DNA of 64,000 bases from Arenicola marina (GCA_964019135.1 OZ025249.1:17013088-17077087), one strand, 5' to 3'; counted from the stretch's first letter, positions 38,501 to 48,699 are shown. The notes: a model not told the origin generated them from the letters alone. Numbers and translations: made by a program.

Positions 38501-41500
38501 CTCCGGCTGCGCCACCAAGGTCCGGTTACTGGGAAACGTCGGCTTGTCAAACTCTTTCTGTTGGAATAAAGGAAAATAAAATGTTTCGTGGTCGGAGACA
38601 CGAGGGGAACGAATATCAAATTCAGCCTCATACTTAAATTTTAATATCTATATATACATATATTTTTCATAACTGCCACTGCATTAACATAAAAACACAT
38701 CTTCCTCAAAGGAAAAATATAGGTAATATAATTATAATATTAACATAAGCAACGGATGGTATGTACATGAACATGTGTATTAGTGCCTATTTCGCCACTG
38801 ACCATGTCAAGTTTATCTGAGCACGCGTGAATCAGTTTGAAGAGCTTTGATCTGTCGTCAGCCGACAGTTCTCCCAGCCTGATCTTGTGCTCCAATAGGG
38901 CAACGTCCACCTTTAGGATGACGTCATATTCGTTGTTATCCCACAAATTCACGTGCGCCGAGGAGTCCTTGTACTGTACCTGTGGTGAGAAGAGGATGTG
39001 ATACCAGTCCAGAATGCCTATCTTGAGATGTTGCGCTTCATCTAGATGGTGGCCATAGGTATAAGGTCATTATGCGATTTAGAAATGAAATGAACTGATT
39101 TGGTGTTTTAGGCCACTAGGGGGTAAACTAGGCCAAAGAACAACATTCCGGGACGATTACGGAGAAATGGATGAAACAAGATCCAGATCAGGTGCCCATA
39201 CCCGGATTCGAACCCAGGACCTATTGATCTGCGGCCTAGCGCGCTAACCACCAAGCCACGGAGGTCCCTTAAGCGATTTAAAAAAGGGTTTGACATTAGC
39301 CAAACATAATAAAGGTCAATATCGGTTGTACGATGGTCTTTTCGCTTATTATGGGAATTTAAAAGGAATAGGAATGGCGATGCAGTTTCGTTTTTTTGCG
39401 ATATTAAAACAAAAAAATGGGTAGAGCGGAGCCACGTCTCCGGGAATAACCCCCTACTCTTCATACAGCGCATATATAGATCTTTGCACAGTTGGGCTTC
39501 CAACCACGCACCGGCGGCTTGGGCTGGCCTAGACGAGCACACTCAATAGCCGAACACCTTACGTGTACCTACTTAGCCACGAAGTGAATGTTTTACCTGG
39601 AATATATTGACGTTCTGAAAAGAGAAGAGGCTGCGGCGGTATCGGCCATTGAGGACCTCCACAAGCCGCGGAGACGGCGTGCACTGCGGCTGACCTGGTA
39701 GGGAACAGACAAGGCTCGCGGTCACGTAACAAGACATAGCAGGTATCACCAGTAACAGCAGGGCTACTACGCAGTTCTCTTCATGCACAAAATACAAGAT
39801 TTAGTAAGGCCAAATAATACCTGAATAATACAGAATTTTGCTACTATTAGTCCTGAGGAACCGTTTACGGTTAACTTATTTTAGTTGACACGCCGCACAG
39901 CAGAAAGCAAATGTGATCAAATTACTCGGATAAGATAAAGCTTTGATAAACGTGCAAAATGAAAACTTTTACTCACGTAACCATTTTTTCAGCAGTTGCT
40001 CATCACATTTCGACAGTCCCTTCTTTGACGACGACGCCGCTTTGGCAGCAGCGGAAGCTTTGCCGCCGCCGCCGCCACTCTTTTTGCTCACCTTCCCCTT
40101 GCCCGCCCACTTCCCTTTACCCCCGCTCTCCACTGGGGGCGGCTCATAGAGATCCATGTCGATGTCCGGGAGCTCGCAGACCCGTCGCGGCGTCTTCTCC
40201 TCCTTTCCCTTCTTCTTTCCCAGGAAAGCGGCAGCGCTGAGTCTCCCGACCCCGCGGGACTTCTTGGGGAGAGGGCCTTCGTCGTCGTCCTCACACTCCG
40301 AGGTTGCCTCGTCGAATGTGTACGAGATTCGCTTCCGCTTCCGCAGGGCCTCCTTCAGGAAGTTAGTCTCCAGGGGTTCAGACTGGACAGTGACCTCCGG
40401 CAGGTCGAAGTCGTGGCCGATGTCCAAGCAGGAACCAGGAAACGCGGGTTTGAAATCCAACGACGGCAACGAATCCCTGGAGTCCTCGTCCAGGAATACC
40501 ACCGGCGCGGTCTCGATCGGCTCTGTGTCTGAGATATCCAGCACGGGGTCAGACGCCTGAGGCGATGACCGCGGGGGTGTCTTTTGCTGTGGATATTCTA
40601 TGGCTAGGAGAGCTGGGTATGGCCAAGCCAGGAGGGCGTCGGGTGTGGTGTCCTCGCTGTGACAGCCAGCACATGGTAGGCTTCCGCCAGCGCCACATTT
40701 GGTGAATTCTGCATTATGGTATACGCTCGAACTACAATCGTCCTTGTCATTCGTGGCGTCTGATGACGCACCGGCAATGGCATTTGAGACGACCAGTGCC
40801 TTCCCTGCTTCACAGGCTCTATTCGTATCCTCTCTGGTCTTCGCAGGTTCACAAGACACTACCGCTTGCGTGGTCACTACCGCTTGCGTGGTCACTACCG
40901 CTTGCGTGGTCACTATCGCTTGCGTGCTCACTGTAGCTTCCGATGCAGGCTCTGGGGCACACGCCACGACGCTCGTTTCAGCTGTCTCCTCTTCTTGAGC
41001 CTTCTTGCCGGCTTTCCTCTTCTTGGTGGGTTTGGGACCAGGTTTTTTAGACTCCTTTTTTGGTTTCGATTCTTTCTTCGGCTTGGCTTCTTTCTTGGAC
41101 TTAAGTCCGCTCCAGGACTTCTCCGCCAGGGTTGCTGCTTTCCTCGTCTGCCTCCTTCTGGGAAGAGCTTCACATATGGCTGGTTCAGGGACTGGACCGG
41201 GACCGGTTAAGTCTTGAGCGTCAGGCGTTCTGACGGCCCCGTTCATTGCTGAAGTCTCCTTGAACACTGTCGAGGCTTCCTTAGCAATATGGTCGGAAGA
41301 GATTGCTGCAGAAGTCGTGATCCCGGGTTCTTCATGGTCTGCAGCTTGAGGTGTCAGTTGAGAGCAGGTCGGTTTAGAGATTTCAGGCGGGGGCGGAGAA
41401 CTGAATTTGTCACACGCCAGGGTTAGGCTGCAGGCATTTTCACTGTCCTCGTCGCACTGAAAACAAAGGCACAGAGAGAAATTAGGTAACTTACACAACA

Positions 41501-42732
41501 AGACGACCAGGGATTGATCACTTTCTGAGTCATTCATGTGCAACGTGAGTGGAGCATAAAATATGTACAAACATAAATAAGAGCTGAAGCCTGAATATTA
41601 TACATAACCATGCATTAAATATAGTGCACAAGAGTGCATATACAAATTGAGATCTCAAATCGTTTAGGACACGTTACGGATACGAAATAACGGGGGACAA
41701 AGTTACAAAGGGCTAAATAAAGTACACACGAGCGCATATACAAATTGAGATATCAATTAGTATATCACAGGCGGCGGCCTGAATGGTTGTCTTCGTTACC
41801 ACCAGTAACCACTTCTGAAGATAACCTTCGCCAGTCGCCAGCCCTACGCACCTCTGTCCCATTGAAATCCTCCATATGATAAGATTCATTCATGATGCGG
41901 CCGTTGACTATCTCTGCCAGCTGAATGATGTGGTTAGGGTCAATGCGGGCCCGGTACCAGTTCTCCCTGTCGGGGGTTACTCTCAGCTGCTTGTTGTACA
42001 CATACTCCAGGTGGGGACCTGGTTGATCCGGAAGCCGCCAGCCACAGGGCAAACTCCTCGGAGCACCCCCCAAAGTGATCTTGTCATTGTCAGTCAGTGT
42101 CCTAAAAGTTGTCTTCACACCATTAACACAAACGCCGTTCTGGCCCTGAACCTCTAAGATGTGTGAACCATTCACCTTGGTAATCTGGAAACACATTAAA
42201 GTGGTTGTAGCCAAATAATGCCACTCATAATGTGTCTAATAGAATAATCCAGTTGAGTGTGGATTAACCATCATTAAGGGGGGGCCCCCTGGTGCAGCTG
42301 TTATCGCAACAGACCGCAGCTCAATAGGTCCTGGGTTCGAACTCGGGCGTGAACACCTTATATGGGATATGTTTCAGCCAGTCATCATTTATCATCCCAG
42401 GATATTCCTAAAAGACTCATTCATGTCACTTCCACAACATAAATAATCATAAATAGCCACATATACGTACTACAAACTAGGTTTTCTATCTATCCCAAGC
42501 AGGATACATCAAATGATAAAAGCTTGTTAACTAAGACACAAAGAGTATAGCGACTTACAGTCAAGTGTTTTCTACTGATCCATGAAAAGGACAGTCTCAC
42601 ATTGGCCTTTAAACCACGACCGATGTGGCAAATGTTGCTCAAGTCTATGTATTTGGGAGCAGGACTGGTAGTGGATTTCTCTGGCAACTGTTTGCCACTT
42701 CTATCTGTTGACAAGGTCAGCATGATGCCAAT
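23924..42732 (-). CDS. FHA-SNF2-RING helicase-like ATPase / putative E3 ubiquitin ligase (RAD5/RAD16-type layout)
   Basis: Twenty minus-strand exons: 42559-42732, 41852-42184, 39977-41456, 39597-39694, 38803-38979, 38387-38557, 31979-32090, 31663-31752, 31258-31409, 30823-30958, 29654-29892, 28783-28989, 28198-28389, 27903-27997, 27067-27355, 26395-26541, 25985-26095, 25309-25485, 24532-24675 and 23924-24226. Junctions are GT-AG and every phase matches, giving 1608 aa from 42732. Order: FHA domain (~30-115), Lys-rich disordered segment (~170-660), SNF2 N-lobe (~780-1060), C3HC4 RING (~1265-1302), helicase C-lobe (~1340-1460), Arg/Gly-rich then acidic tail. A RING between the two ATPase lobes is the RAD5/RAD16/HLTF/SHPRH layout; those proteins remodel chromatin or ubiquitinate targets such as PCNA. 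I do not recognise a human orthologue with an N-terminal FHA domain. The true 5' end may be at 45751-45975. Confidence 0.9.
24745..25308 (-). repeat. ~70-bp minisatellite repeating the exon 18 donor and helicase motif VI codons
   Basis: Eight copies, spaced 69-71 bp, fill the intron between exons 18 and 19 except its last ~70 bp. Each copy contains the last ~35 nt of exon 18 (codons for IGRAHRMGQDKE), the donor GAG/gtgaga and ~35 nt of intron. Donor-like copies lie near 24751, 24821, 24891, 24960, 25029, 25099, 25168 and 25239; the true one is at 25309. Copies differ by a few substitutions (for example GTGAAA in place of GTGAGA in two copies) and by a one-base length change. Confidence 0.95.
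25560..25745. repeat. tRNA-derived SINE-like repeat, family 2, copy A
   Basis: Shares CAACCCCCTACTCTTC, CACCGG(T/C)(C/G)GCTTGGGCTG and GAGCACA with 39425-39590. The last part (GAAACCCACACC...CTAACGCGCTACC-like...GGCCACGGAG) looks like the reverse of a tRNA with box B and a D-arm. It lies in the intron between exons 17 and 18. Confidence 0.5.
27067..27355 (-). CDS. Exon 15 of the SNF2-RING gene: C3HC4 RING finger
   Basis: The exon begins with a coiled-coil-like Lys/Arg/Glu segment, then the RING: CVICLDTIERL, CGHLYCHKCI and CPTCRQ. Spacing is C-x2-C-x11-C-x-H-x2-C-x2-C-x10-C-x2-C, so all eight zinc ligands are present. Such RINGs recruit E2 enzymes, and ubiquitin-ligase activity is inferred from that. 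Its position before the helicase C-lobe is the hallmark of the RAD5/RAD16 branch of SNF2 proteins. Confidence 0.95.
28198..38979 (-). CDS. Exons 5-13 of the SNF2-RING gene: SNF2 N-terminal ATPase lobe
   Basis: Motifs in order: DYQLLTLGWM (Q-motif region, exon 6), ILADEMGLGKT (Walker A/motif I, exons 7-8), ATLVVAPSHLTGQW (motif Ia, exon 9), LVCDEAHELI (motif II, DEAH, exon 11) and KWYMTGTPFPHG (motif III, exon 11). All catalytic residues needed for ATP binding and hydrolysis are visible. The intron between exons 6 and 7 is 6.3 kb, nearly all minisatellite. The intron between exons 10 and 11 (29893-30822) is made entirely of two minisatellites. Confidence 0.93.
28390..28560 (-). repeat. 48-bp minisatellite repeating the exon 13 splice acceptor
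   Basis: TCCACGTAC + TGAAAACATGACC recurs at 28382 (true exon edge), 28430, 28478 and 28526, exactly 48 bp apart. Read on the minus strand each copy is GTCATGTTTTCAG/TACGTGGAGGA, that is the acceptor plus the first codons of exon 13. Using a distal acceptor would read TAC GTG GAG GAA TTG TGA, a stop. The fourth copy has a damaged acceptor (TTTTTAG). Confidence 0.9.
29425..29495 (+). repeat. tRNA-like (SINE head) sequence in the intron between exons 11 and 12
   Basis: AGCTCAGTTAGTATGCAGG resembles box A, and GGGTACAAACCATGG is a degenerate box B (GGTTCAAACC) about 35 bp further on. An intact tRNA fold is unlikely; a SINE head or tRNA pseudogene fits better. Confidence 0.45.
29893..30328 (-). 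repeat. 42-bp minisatellite repeating the exon 11 splice acceptor
   Basis: About ten units of 42 bp, minus-strand core GTGTTTTGGTTTCAGGGATG-type, each carrying a pyrimidine-rich tract, AG and the first bases of exon 11 (GGATGAAT). The unit next to the exon (TTTTAG/GGATGAATCC at 29892) is the functional acceptor. The array is 14 codons per unit and open in several frames on both strands. It directly joins the 75-bp array. Confidence 0.95.
30329..30880 (-). repeat. 75-bp minisatellite repeating the exon 10 3' end and splice donor
   Basis: Six to seven units of 75 bp. Each holds the codons GVDGETAFMAL of exon 10, a version of CAAAAACCAG/gtgtgtg (donor) and ~30 bp of intron. The functional unit is the exon itself, donor at 30823. 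In most intronic copies the CAAAAACC segment has become TAAAAACC or TGAAAACC, which places an in-frame stop before the next donor. The internal SalI-like GTCGAC is kept in all units. Confidence 0.95.
30985..31095 (-). repeat. tRNA-derived SINE-like repeat, family 1, copy A
   Basis: Minus-strand tRNA-like sequence: the complement of CTTCGAACCCAGGACCTATT is a good box B, and GCTGCGCTAACCACTACAC matches the complement of a box A/D-arm. Closely similar to 39175-39270 and, inverted, to 42285-42345. Confidence 0.6.
32105..38090. repeat. ~6 kb minisatellite of 36-bp units in intron 6 of the SNF2-RING gene
   Basis: About 166 units of 36 bp: TGGCAACCTCAGTATGTATA then CGGCGTGACTGACGGG. Almost no indels occur, apart from a few 35-bp units near 32130-32430. 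The array ends ~15 bp before the exon 7 acceptor (32090). Variants (GAC/GATGGG, AGTATG/AGCATG/CATTATG, GTGAGAGACGGGTGG) form higher-order blocks: the rare CCTCATTATG...GATAGGTGG...pair recurs at 33987, 34455 (+13 units) and 35859 (+52 units). Because the unit is 12 codons, one minus frame is open for 1909 codons (32403-38132) and plus frames for up to 593. These are not genes. Confidence 0.97.
39100..39270 (-). repeat. tRNA-derived SINE-like repeat, family 1, copy B
   Basis: Contains GATTCGAACCCAGGACCTAT and GCGCGCTAACCACCAAGCCA, both reversed tRNA promoter boxes. The flank TTTTAGGCCACTAGGGGGTA...AACTAGGCCAA resembles part of 27360-27480, so the repeat body probably extends left. Confidence 0.6.
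39425..39590. repeat. SINE-like repeat, family 2, copy B
   Basis: Shares AACCCCCTACTCTTC, CCACGCACCGGCGGCTTGGG and CGAGCACACTC with 25560-25745. It lies immediately before the exon 4 donor of the SNF2-RING gene. Confidence 0.5.
39977..41456 (-). CDS. Exon 3 of the SNF2-RING gene: large low-complexity, Lys-rich exon
   Basis: A single 1480-nt exon codes about 493 residues with no recognisable fold. It has a Lys/Glu/Pro run (KKEAKPKKESKPKKES), a short TTQAVV repeat (three to four copies of a 15-18 nt tandem repeat at about 40858-40925), and acidic serine-rich stretches. A second basic cluster and a Gly/Ala/Lys patch lie near its end. The long Lys-rich runs look like nuclear localisation or DNA-contact segments. 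It ends at KKWL with donor C/gtgagt at 39977. Confidence 0.85.
41852..42732 (-). CDS. Exons 1-2 of the SNF2-RING gene: FHA phosphothreonine-binding domain
   Basis: Exons 42559-42732 and 41852-42184 join in phase 0. Signature blocks are HIGRG (GR of strand 3), SWISRKHLTITKV (the SxxH box), GVCVNG (the NG turn) and NDKITLGG. Together these are the conserved FHA core that binds phosphothreonine peptides, usually in DNA-damage or kinase signalling. The part after the FHA (YNKQLRVTPDRENWYRARID) is not recognised. Exon 1 opens with an acceptor (TTTCAG at about 42733) and has an in-frame Met at 42723; it could be the start, but the upstream acceptor argues for an earlier exon. Confidence 0.85.
42285..42400 (+). 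repeat. tRNA-derived SINE-like repeat, family 1, copy C (plus orientation)
   Basis: CCTGGTGCAGCTGTTATCGC (box A region) and GGTCCTGGGTTCGAACTCGG (box B) are ~45 bp apart, as in a tRNA. It is the inverse of the copies at 30985 and 39175 and sits in intron 1 of the SNF2-RING gene. Confidence 0.6.
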
Positions 42733-43904
42733 CTGAAATCAGTTATAAAAGATATATATAACTCTTAAATCAAGGTTTGTGACCCTGTGAGTTAAGGACC
42801 CTATTGGTGAGTGTTCTGTATATGGCATTTCAGTTGGTTTTAATGTAAATGTGTGTGATGTAGACCTACATATAGCGACTAAAACGGCACACAGGAAAGT
42901 TGTGCTATAATTTATGGAAGTAGTTAATAAAATTGGAGTAAGCTGGTGCACTCTAAACCTAAAATTCTGCTATTTTATGAACACTGCTACGAAGTGAGTC
43001 CCATCAATTCTGTCACAATGGTATTCTGTGGTATAGGAACCAGCTGTTGCAAGGCATGATGATCTCCTGTTTTCATGTTTGGCCAGCATGGTACAGAGAT
43101 GGTTACTTTAATTGTCTTAATTTGAGCTCAAGAACCCCTAAGAAGGGGGTCAGCTTAACCTGGGAGAAGTGGAGTCTCCACACAAAGGTATGATGTAAAT
43201 GCTGCTTCAGATTGTTAATTCAATTTGGTAATTTGCTAAATGATTTCACAAACAACCCGTCCTACCATTCAGCCATTAGCTAAGCCGCAGATCAAGCAAT
43301 ATTTGTATTTGCAAGAGAACTAATCTTTTCACAAGAGGAGATCAGCATATAGCCTTCATATTAACGTCAATGACGATCAGTCACATGAGAAAAAAATTCT
43401 TTGGTCTAGTAATTTTTCGGGTGGAAAGTTTAGATCACAGATTACAACTACAGCAGTTCAATGTAGTCTCTCTCTCTTCAGCGGTATTGATAGTTATGGA
43501 AGCCACTGACAGCGATCATGCGTGAACTGGACGTATTAACCTGTGAGGAGCCTTGATGCAATTTGTGCTTAACCTCCTCTCTCCACATTTGTTCCTAGAT
43601 TTCTGATGTCTACTAACCCTTCTCCTGTTGCTGATGCCGTGAGTATTCTGAATGCATCAGTTTTAACCATCTCGAACTCCTTGGATGCAGCAGTAATGTA
43701 GTCTTCATCCAGCCACATGTGCAACATCACATCATAGATTACATTATATTATAGATTATATACAATCCCTTGGCCTGCCAGGTGGGTGGGCAGTGTCAAT
43801 TTTGGCTGGCAGTTTTTCAAGCAGACGGCACTCAGCTGCTGTTTACATACTAAAAAGGGAGTCCCAAATAATCTGCCACTGGTGCGGGATGAGAGGGGGA
43901 GGGG

Positions 43905-44050
43905 GGAGGGGTATGTAGTCGAGAGAGGCTGAAGTCCAGGTGCAGCTTATAATATATAGTGTTCCGGAAATGGTTCTGGGCATATGCAGACACAGAGGCT
44001 AAAGTCGGGGTGCAGCTTCTAATATGTATGCAGCTTCAAAAAGGCAGTTT
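43905..44050 (+). repeat. Dispersed repeat, copy B (partner near 14960-15095)
   Basis: Nearly exact match to copy A over the last ~60 bp (TCGGGGTGCAGCTTCTAATA and onward) with weaker matches before it. The preceding ~30 bp are a G-rich run (GAGAGGGGGAGGGGGGAGGGG); a G-rich GGGGAGGGGGGGGG run is also found at ~14,690. Confidence 0.65.
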
Positions 44051-44817
44051 ACAGTACAATTAAATTGATACACTGCTGCTATTTGCATACTCATGCCAAC
44101 AAAAAACTCATGCCATACAACTTCTTCAAAGAGCACCATCATCCCAGTTATTTGGAAAATTTGCACTTGTCCGGCAATCACTTGTTCTGTCAGACCATTA
44201 CAAGGAAATGTTTCCTCATCCCACAGGCAAAATCACTTGTCCTAGACAAGTATTAATGTTTGAGCCCTTCCCCTAAAGCAGATCCTTGCACCCTTTGCAC
44301 TGTGACAAGTTTCACCAGATGTCAGGCAGCAGGGCTGCACAGTGTAAAGGTAATTCTATCTCCAAAACCTAAAAGTTATATATGCCATCAAGTGTTCAGA
44401 GACGGAACTTTTTGAAACCTAACCTAACCTTATATATACAAATACATCACATAATCTTATGCCTAAGCCTGTTTTTAATTAAAACTTATGCCTAAACCTG
44501 ATTTTAATATAAACTTATATCTTAATGTACTTCTAACCTTAGTTTTTCTAAAATCTAATTCCATCATGTAGCTTTGTATAATCCCCAACCCCATAAATCG
44601 CTATATCAGATCGCTGCACCAGCTCTTTGGTAGCAGCCAATTTTAACAGCCAAGGGGTACATGGGAATAGCAGGCAGAGTAGCCCTGATACATTGCTCTC
44701 ATATATACTAGTACTTACCTCTTACACATCCGGTACAAATTGTCTGCTACCAATGAGTGTACACCTGATATGGCAGCCAATCGACAGCCAATAGGAAAGC
44801 TACCTGTGGTGTGGAGT

Positions 44818-44998
44818 TGTAGTATTTCTGGTCCCAGGCCCGAATGGACGCCAAAAGTTCTACCCGCAGAGGCGGGATTTGAACCGGCGACCTTTCGCAT
44901 CCCGAGCGAACACCTTACACGTTAGGCCAAAGGGAACTTCCCATTTGGCCTGAGGGGCTTGGTGTCTTTCATCTACCGGGCCTGGGCCGAGATATCAC
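44818..44998. repeat. SINE-like repeat, family 3, copy A
   Basis: Near-identical to 45136-45314: GTAGTATTTCTGGTCCCAGG ... GAGCGAACACCTTACACGTT ... GGGCCTGGGCCGAGATATCAC. It carries a reversed tRNA-like part (GATTTGAACCGGCGACCTTT; AACACCTTACACGTTAGGCC). A related 3' tail (GGGCCGAGATATCG) also occurs at about 62227-62240. Confidence 0.7.
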
Positions 44999-45135
44999 AC
45001 TCCACCCTTTCCCCAATCGACTGCGACCTCGCAGTAACCGCTACCATGCGCCATGCCATCAAACCGGATGCTGGCCTTATCATGTGGCTCCGGGTGGCTC
45101 CGACAACCCAGGTTCGTCTCCATCGACACCAAATG

Positions 45136-45314
45136 TAGTATTTCTGGTCCCAGGCCCGAATGGACGCCGAAAGTTCTACCCGCAGAGGCGGGTTTCGAAC
45201 CAGCAACCCTTAGCATCCCGAGCGAACACCTTACACGTTAGGCCAAAGGGAACTTCCCATTTGGCCTGAGGCGCTTGGTGTCTTTTATCCACTGGGCCTG
45301 GGCCGAGATATCAC
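45136..45314. repeat. SINE-like repeat, family 3, copy B
   Basis: Direct copy of 44818-44998 at an offset of ~318 bp, same orientation, with a handful of substitutions. The pair could be two insertions or one local duplication. Confidence 0.7.
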
Positions 45315-45750
45315 AGAGTGGGTAGCAGATGGTACAAGCAGTGGCAGTTGCTATGTAGATCAGAAAAGCGCTGTGCCACATGCAGTCCCAGCGTAAGTTA
45401 GCGGTATGTTGTGATGTATGGATCATTCTAAAAACCAGGGATTTTCTGGCATAATGCTTTGTAGATGTGTTGTGGGGTGTACAAATCGTGAAGTTTGATA
45501 TGATTCCACCCTAATAATATTTTTTTACTAAGTTGTTATTTCACAAAGATAATTAAACCATTATCCCAGAGATAACTGCTTACTACGTAGGTGCAGGGAG
45601 AGACATAACCAACTGCCTGGGACAGTTGAATTAAATGGTCGGACAGGTCAGAATACTGAAGACAGGGCAGGTGAAGATGTTCATCAGTTACACAAAGCAA
45701 ACAACCTACAGGAACTGACAATTTTAATGTGTGGTGTGGCAACCCCCCAC

Positions 45751-45975
45751 CTCGTTTGGCTGTTTTGGAACGACGGCCACACCGCCATACCAGGCAACAC
45801 TGCAACTTTGCAAGACCAAGATTGACCGCTGGGCCTGTGGCTGTGGCACTGAGCTGCTGAGCGTCTGCGACGGTCTCTCAGTCTCTGCGACTGTGCCGCT
45901 GGTGGTCGCTGACCCTGGATCAGTTTTAGGCCTAGTTTTGTGACGTCTACTAAAAAACATCAATATTGTCAACAT
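45751..45975 (-). CDS. Candidate 5' coding exon of the SNF2-RING gene
   Basis: A minus open frame with a Met at 45975 (another at 45960) codes a Ser/Thr/Pro-rich segment, then RSILVLQSCSVAWYGGVAVV and KQPNE. A possible donor GAG/gtgggg follows at 45751 in phase 0, which would join exon 42559-42732 in frame (ATTGGC..., phase 0) and supply a start codon. The donor is weak, there is no homology evidence, and the intron would be ~3 kb filled with SINE-like repeats. An alternative is that translation starts at 42723. Confidence 0.35.
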
Positions 45976-48591
45976 TTCCCTGTCATTTGTACCTTCTTGG
46001 TGTCCTCTGCCACATAAGGCTAAAACGTAAACCCGCAAACATACAGTATAAATGTATACATAAACGTCCAGCTTCCAAAACTCCAGATAACTTTACGTCC
46101 GAACTGTTGATTCCCGCCTTGGCTTTGGCAAGTATATGGAGCCTCGTTCCTGAAAGTCACCCAGTCGCTGGTTCCCTTGTGCTGTTGTGTCGCGGTGAAC
46201 GCGCGCATTGCGCACCTTGGCAAGAAACGAAGACTAGCTTCGCAAAATAACAGTTTTACATATTTTGAAATACAGATGCATACATTAATAGTTTATTATA
46301 AAGTCCCCTTTTGCCAGACTGGTAAAAGACGATTTTTTGTAAAAAGAATTTATAATCGTTGCACGTACGTGACACTTGATTGCCGTTTTCCGACATCGGC
46401 ATCCATATCAGACACCAAAAAGGTCAAAAACCAACAGGGACACATTTAGTCAAAAAATCAACAGTGGACACTGCGAATGTATGAATACTGGAGCCAACCT
46501 TCCAGACCACTTAATTTTTACCCTTTTAAAATTGATGCACTGATTGACTTCCGTGTGAGATAATGCATGTGTAGACGGTCTACAGTAAATTTCATTTAAA
46601 AAAACCCATAAATTTATGGGCGGAAAATTGCTATTTGCTATAAAATGGGCTATTTCTTTATAGAAATTAATTGGACAAACATTGACTAATAATTTGTCTT
46701 AATATGCTTTTTAATTCATCATAGGAAAAAAAACGGCGTCGACGTCTGCATATGGAAGACAAGTAGGCCAATACAAGAAATCCATATCCGAAATGTTTTG
46801 CTCTTTATTTCTCTTGCTTCTACTGGTCTTTAGATTATTACACTTGTATCCCGCAGTGTTGTACTGGGTTTTTGCCGTATTGAACCTTTTATGTTTTTAC
46901 TGTATGTATTCTTGGTAAACTGAGAAATTAAAAAAAATATAAAAAAAATCCATATCCAACAATTGCGGTATGTCCAAAACACAAGCGTTAAATTGCTATG
47001 GAGCGATTCAATTTGCCATCTTCGAATATCAGGACGGACGGATTTTGAAGACGCAAAAAGCGGGGAGGGGAGTTTTAAAAAAAATAACGACCTGGGGTGG
47101 TGGGGGGGTAGGGCAAGTTGGCGAGTTTAACTTTTTATGTAAATATGGATTCATCCACATGTGCTCAATACATAAGTTGAACTTACAGGACATTTGGATT
47201 TGGACTATAAGTTGCAGTTAATGTAGATCCATATATTCGCAACGGCGGTGAGGTTTGCTGCCATACCTATCGCGCTCGTACCTCTTTGGTGCTCAGTATA
47301 TATAGTCATGTTGCGTAGGAAGTAAAACATATTATATGCATCAGGTAATATACCAACCTAATTGTCGCGCTTCCTGGTTAATGCATCCATGGACAAATGA
47401 GGGGATGTATGCATGTGGCCCTTCGAATCAGCAGGTAAAGACAATCGACTCCAAGCTCCTAAATAAAGCCCTACTTTCGGAAGGCGCGTGTTAACAACAG
47501 CCGCTGGACTTCAAGTGCCACATGAGACTATGTTAACAATATAATATCCGCCGTCCCCTCCACTATCTACATACATACATACACAGACATCACGTGGGGC
47601 CCAGGTGTGAGGATACCATTGGATAGGGTGAAGGTGGAGTGGGGTCTTATTGAGGGAAGGGCAACCGCAAGTGTGCCCCAACCCATCGCATGTGCAGGCA
47701 ACTGTGCCACCGCTTAGCAGTGGTCAGGATTGGGGGGAATGCTATACGTCACGCACCGGTGACCTCATACCTATTTTTAGCGCACGCACGCTGATCCCGA
47801 AAGTACGGGCAAACAAATGCGTGAACCTGAGGCGCGCATGGTTAAACCCAATGGGAGTATGGCGGCCTCTGATCTTTTTCCTTTGATAAGACTCTCACAT
47901 GACGACGTTCCTGGGACGAAATGTAGGCCTACTGGCATTGAAACACTACTTAACAACACTCATGTACCGGTTATTTCGTTCACGCTATGAATGGAAAGAC
48001 CATTGCAAATATCCAATAACAACAGTCCCGAAATATACCATAGTAGAAAGTATAATTGTCTAAACATCTGCACTTAAAATGCGCAATGCTCTGTACCCGA
48101 CCGGGCCCCACCACTTTCTTTTGATGTTGTACGGTCATATACAGGGGCAGGGATTATGCAACCTCCTTGTTCTGCATGGTGTATGATATACATGCCCTCA
48201 ATGTACACATTATTAGCCAGGCACTGCGAGGAAGCGCAATACTAGATTGGATGCATTGTATTAAACTGGATGTGGTGGTGTGTTTGAAGGGGGGTGGGGG
48301 GGCAACGGGGAGGCGGGGTGAGGGCGCACAGGCTCCTAAACCTACGCCAACAACGGTCATACATTCATCTATACATTTTCTAGCACATCATTTAGGCTTT
48401 CCAATTTACAGTCTGAACATGAATTATTATTTGCCTTTTCCTTTTCCCCACACATAAGATCACTTGACCAATGGTTCTTGGAACCAAGCACCCAACAACA
48501 AATACTAGTCCCAACTTGGCTTGCGACTTCCCCCCCCCCCCCCTCCACCGCCTCCCTTCCCGAGCGTGTCCGCCAACGACCCCTCCTACCA

Positions 48592-48699
48592 GGGCCCGTA
48601 AGTTCGAAACGGCCGGGGCCAAATATTTCGCCCTAGAATAGGACATTAGCATGGAGCGGGGCGAAATATTTTGCCCCCGCCGTTCGAACTTACGGGCCC
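48592..48699. mobile_element. 108-bp foldback with ~42-bp arms
   Basis: GGGCCCGTAAGTTCGAA...GGGGC-AAATATTTCGCC is inverted across a ~20-nt centre, ending GTTCGAACTTACGGGCCC. Arms match except for about three differences. It looks like a small hairpin MITE or a DNA-transposon remnant. Confidence 0.75.

Noticed and set aside
40156..41217. Plus-strand frames (up to 134 codons) opposite SNF2-RING exon 3
   Set aside because: Shadows of a GC-rich coding exon whose minus frame is open for 493 codons and joins its neighbours in phase.
23924..42732. Naming the SNF2 gene SHPRH or HLTF
   Set aside because: RING placement fits that group, but the H15/PHD (SHPRH) and HIRAN (HLTF) domains are not seen and an FHA domain is present.
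25560..45314. Functional tRNA genes at the tRNA-like sequences
   Set aside because: Boxes are degenerate, the copies are similar to each other, lie in both orientations inside introns and lack a clean cloverleaf by eye; tRNA-derived SINEs explain them better.
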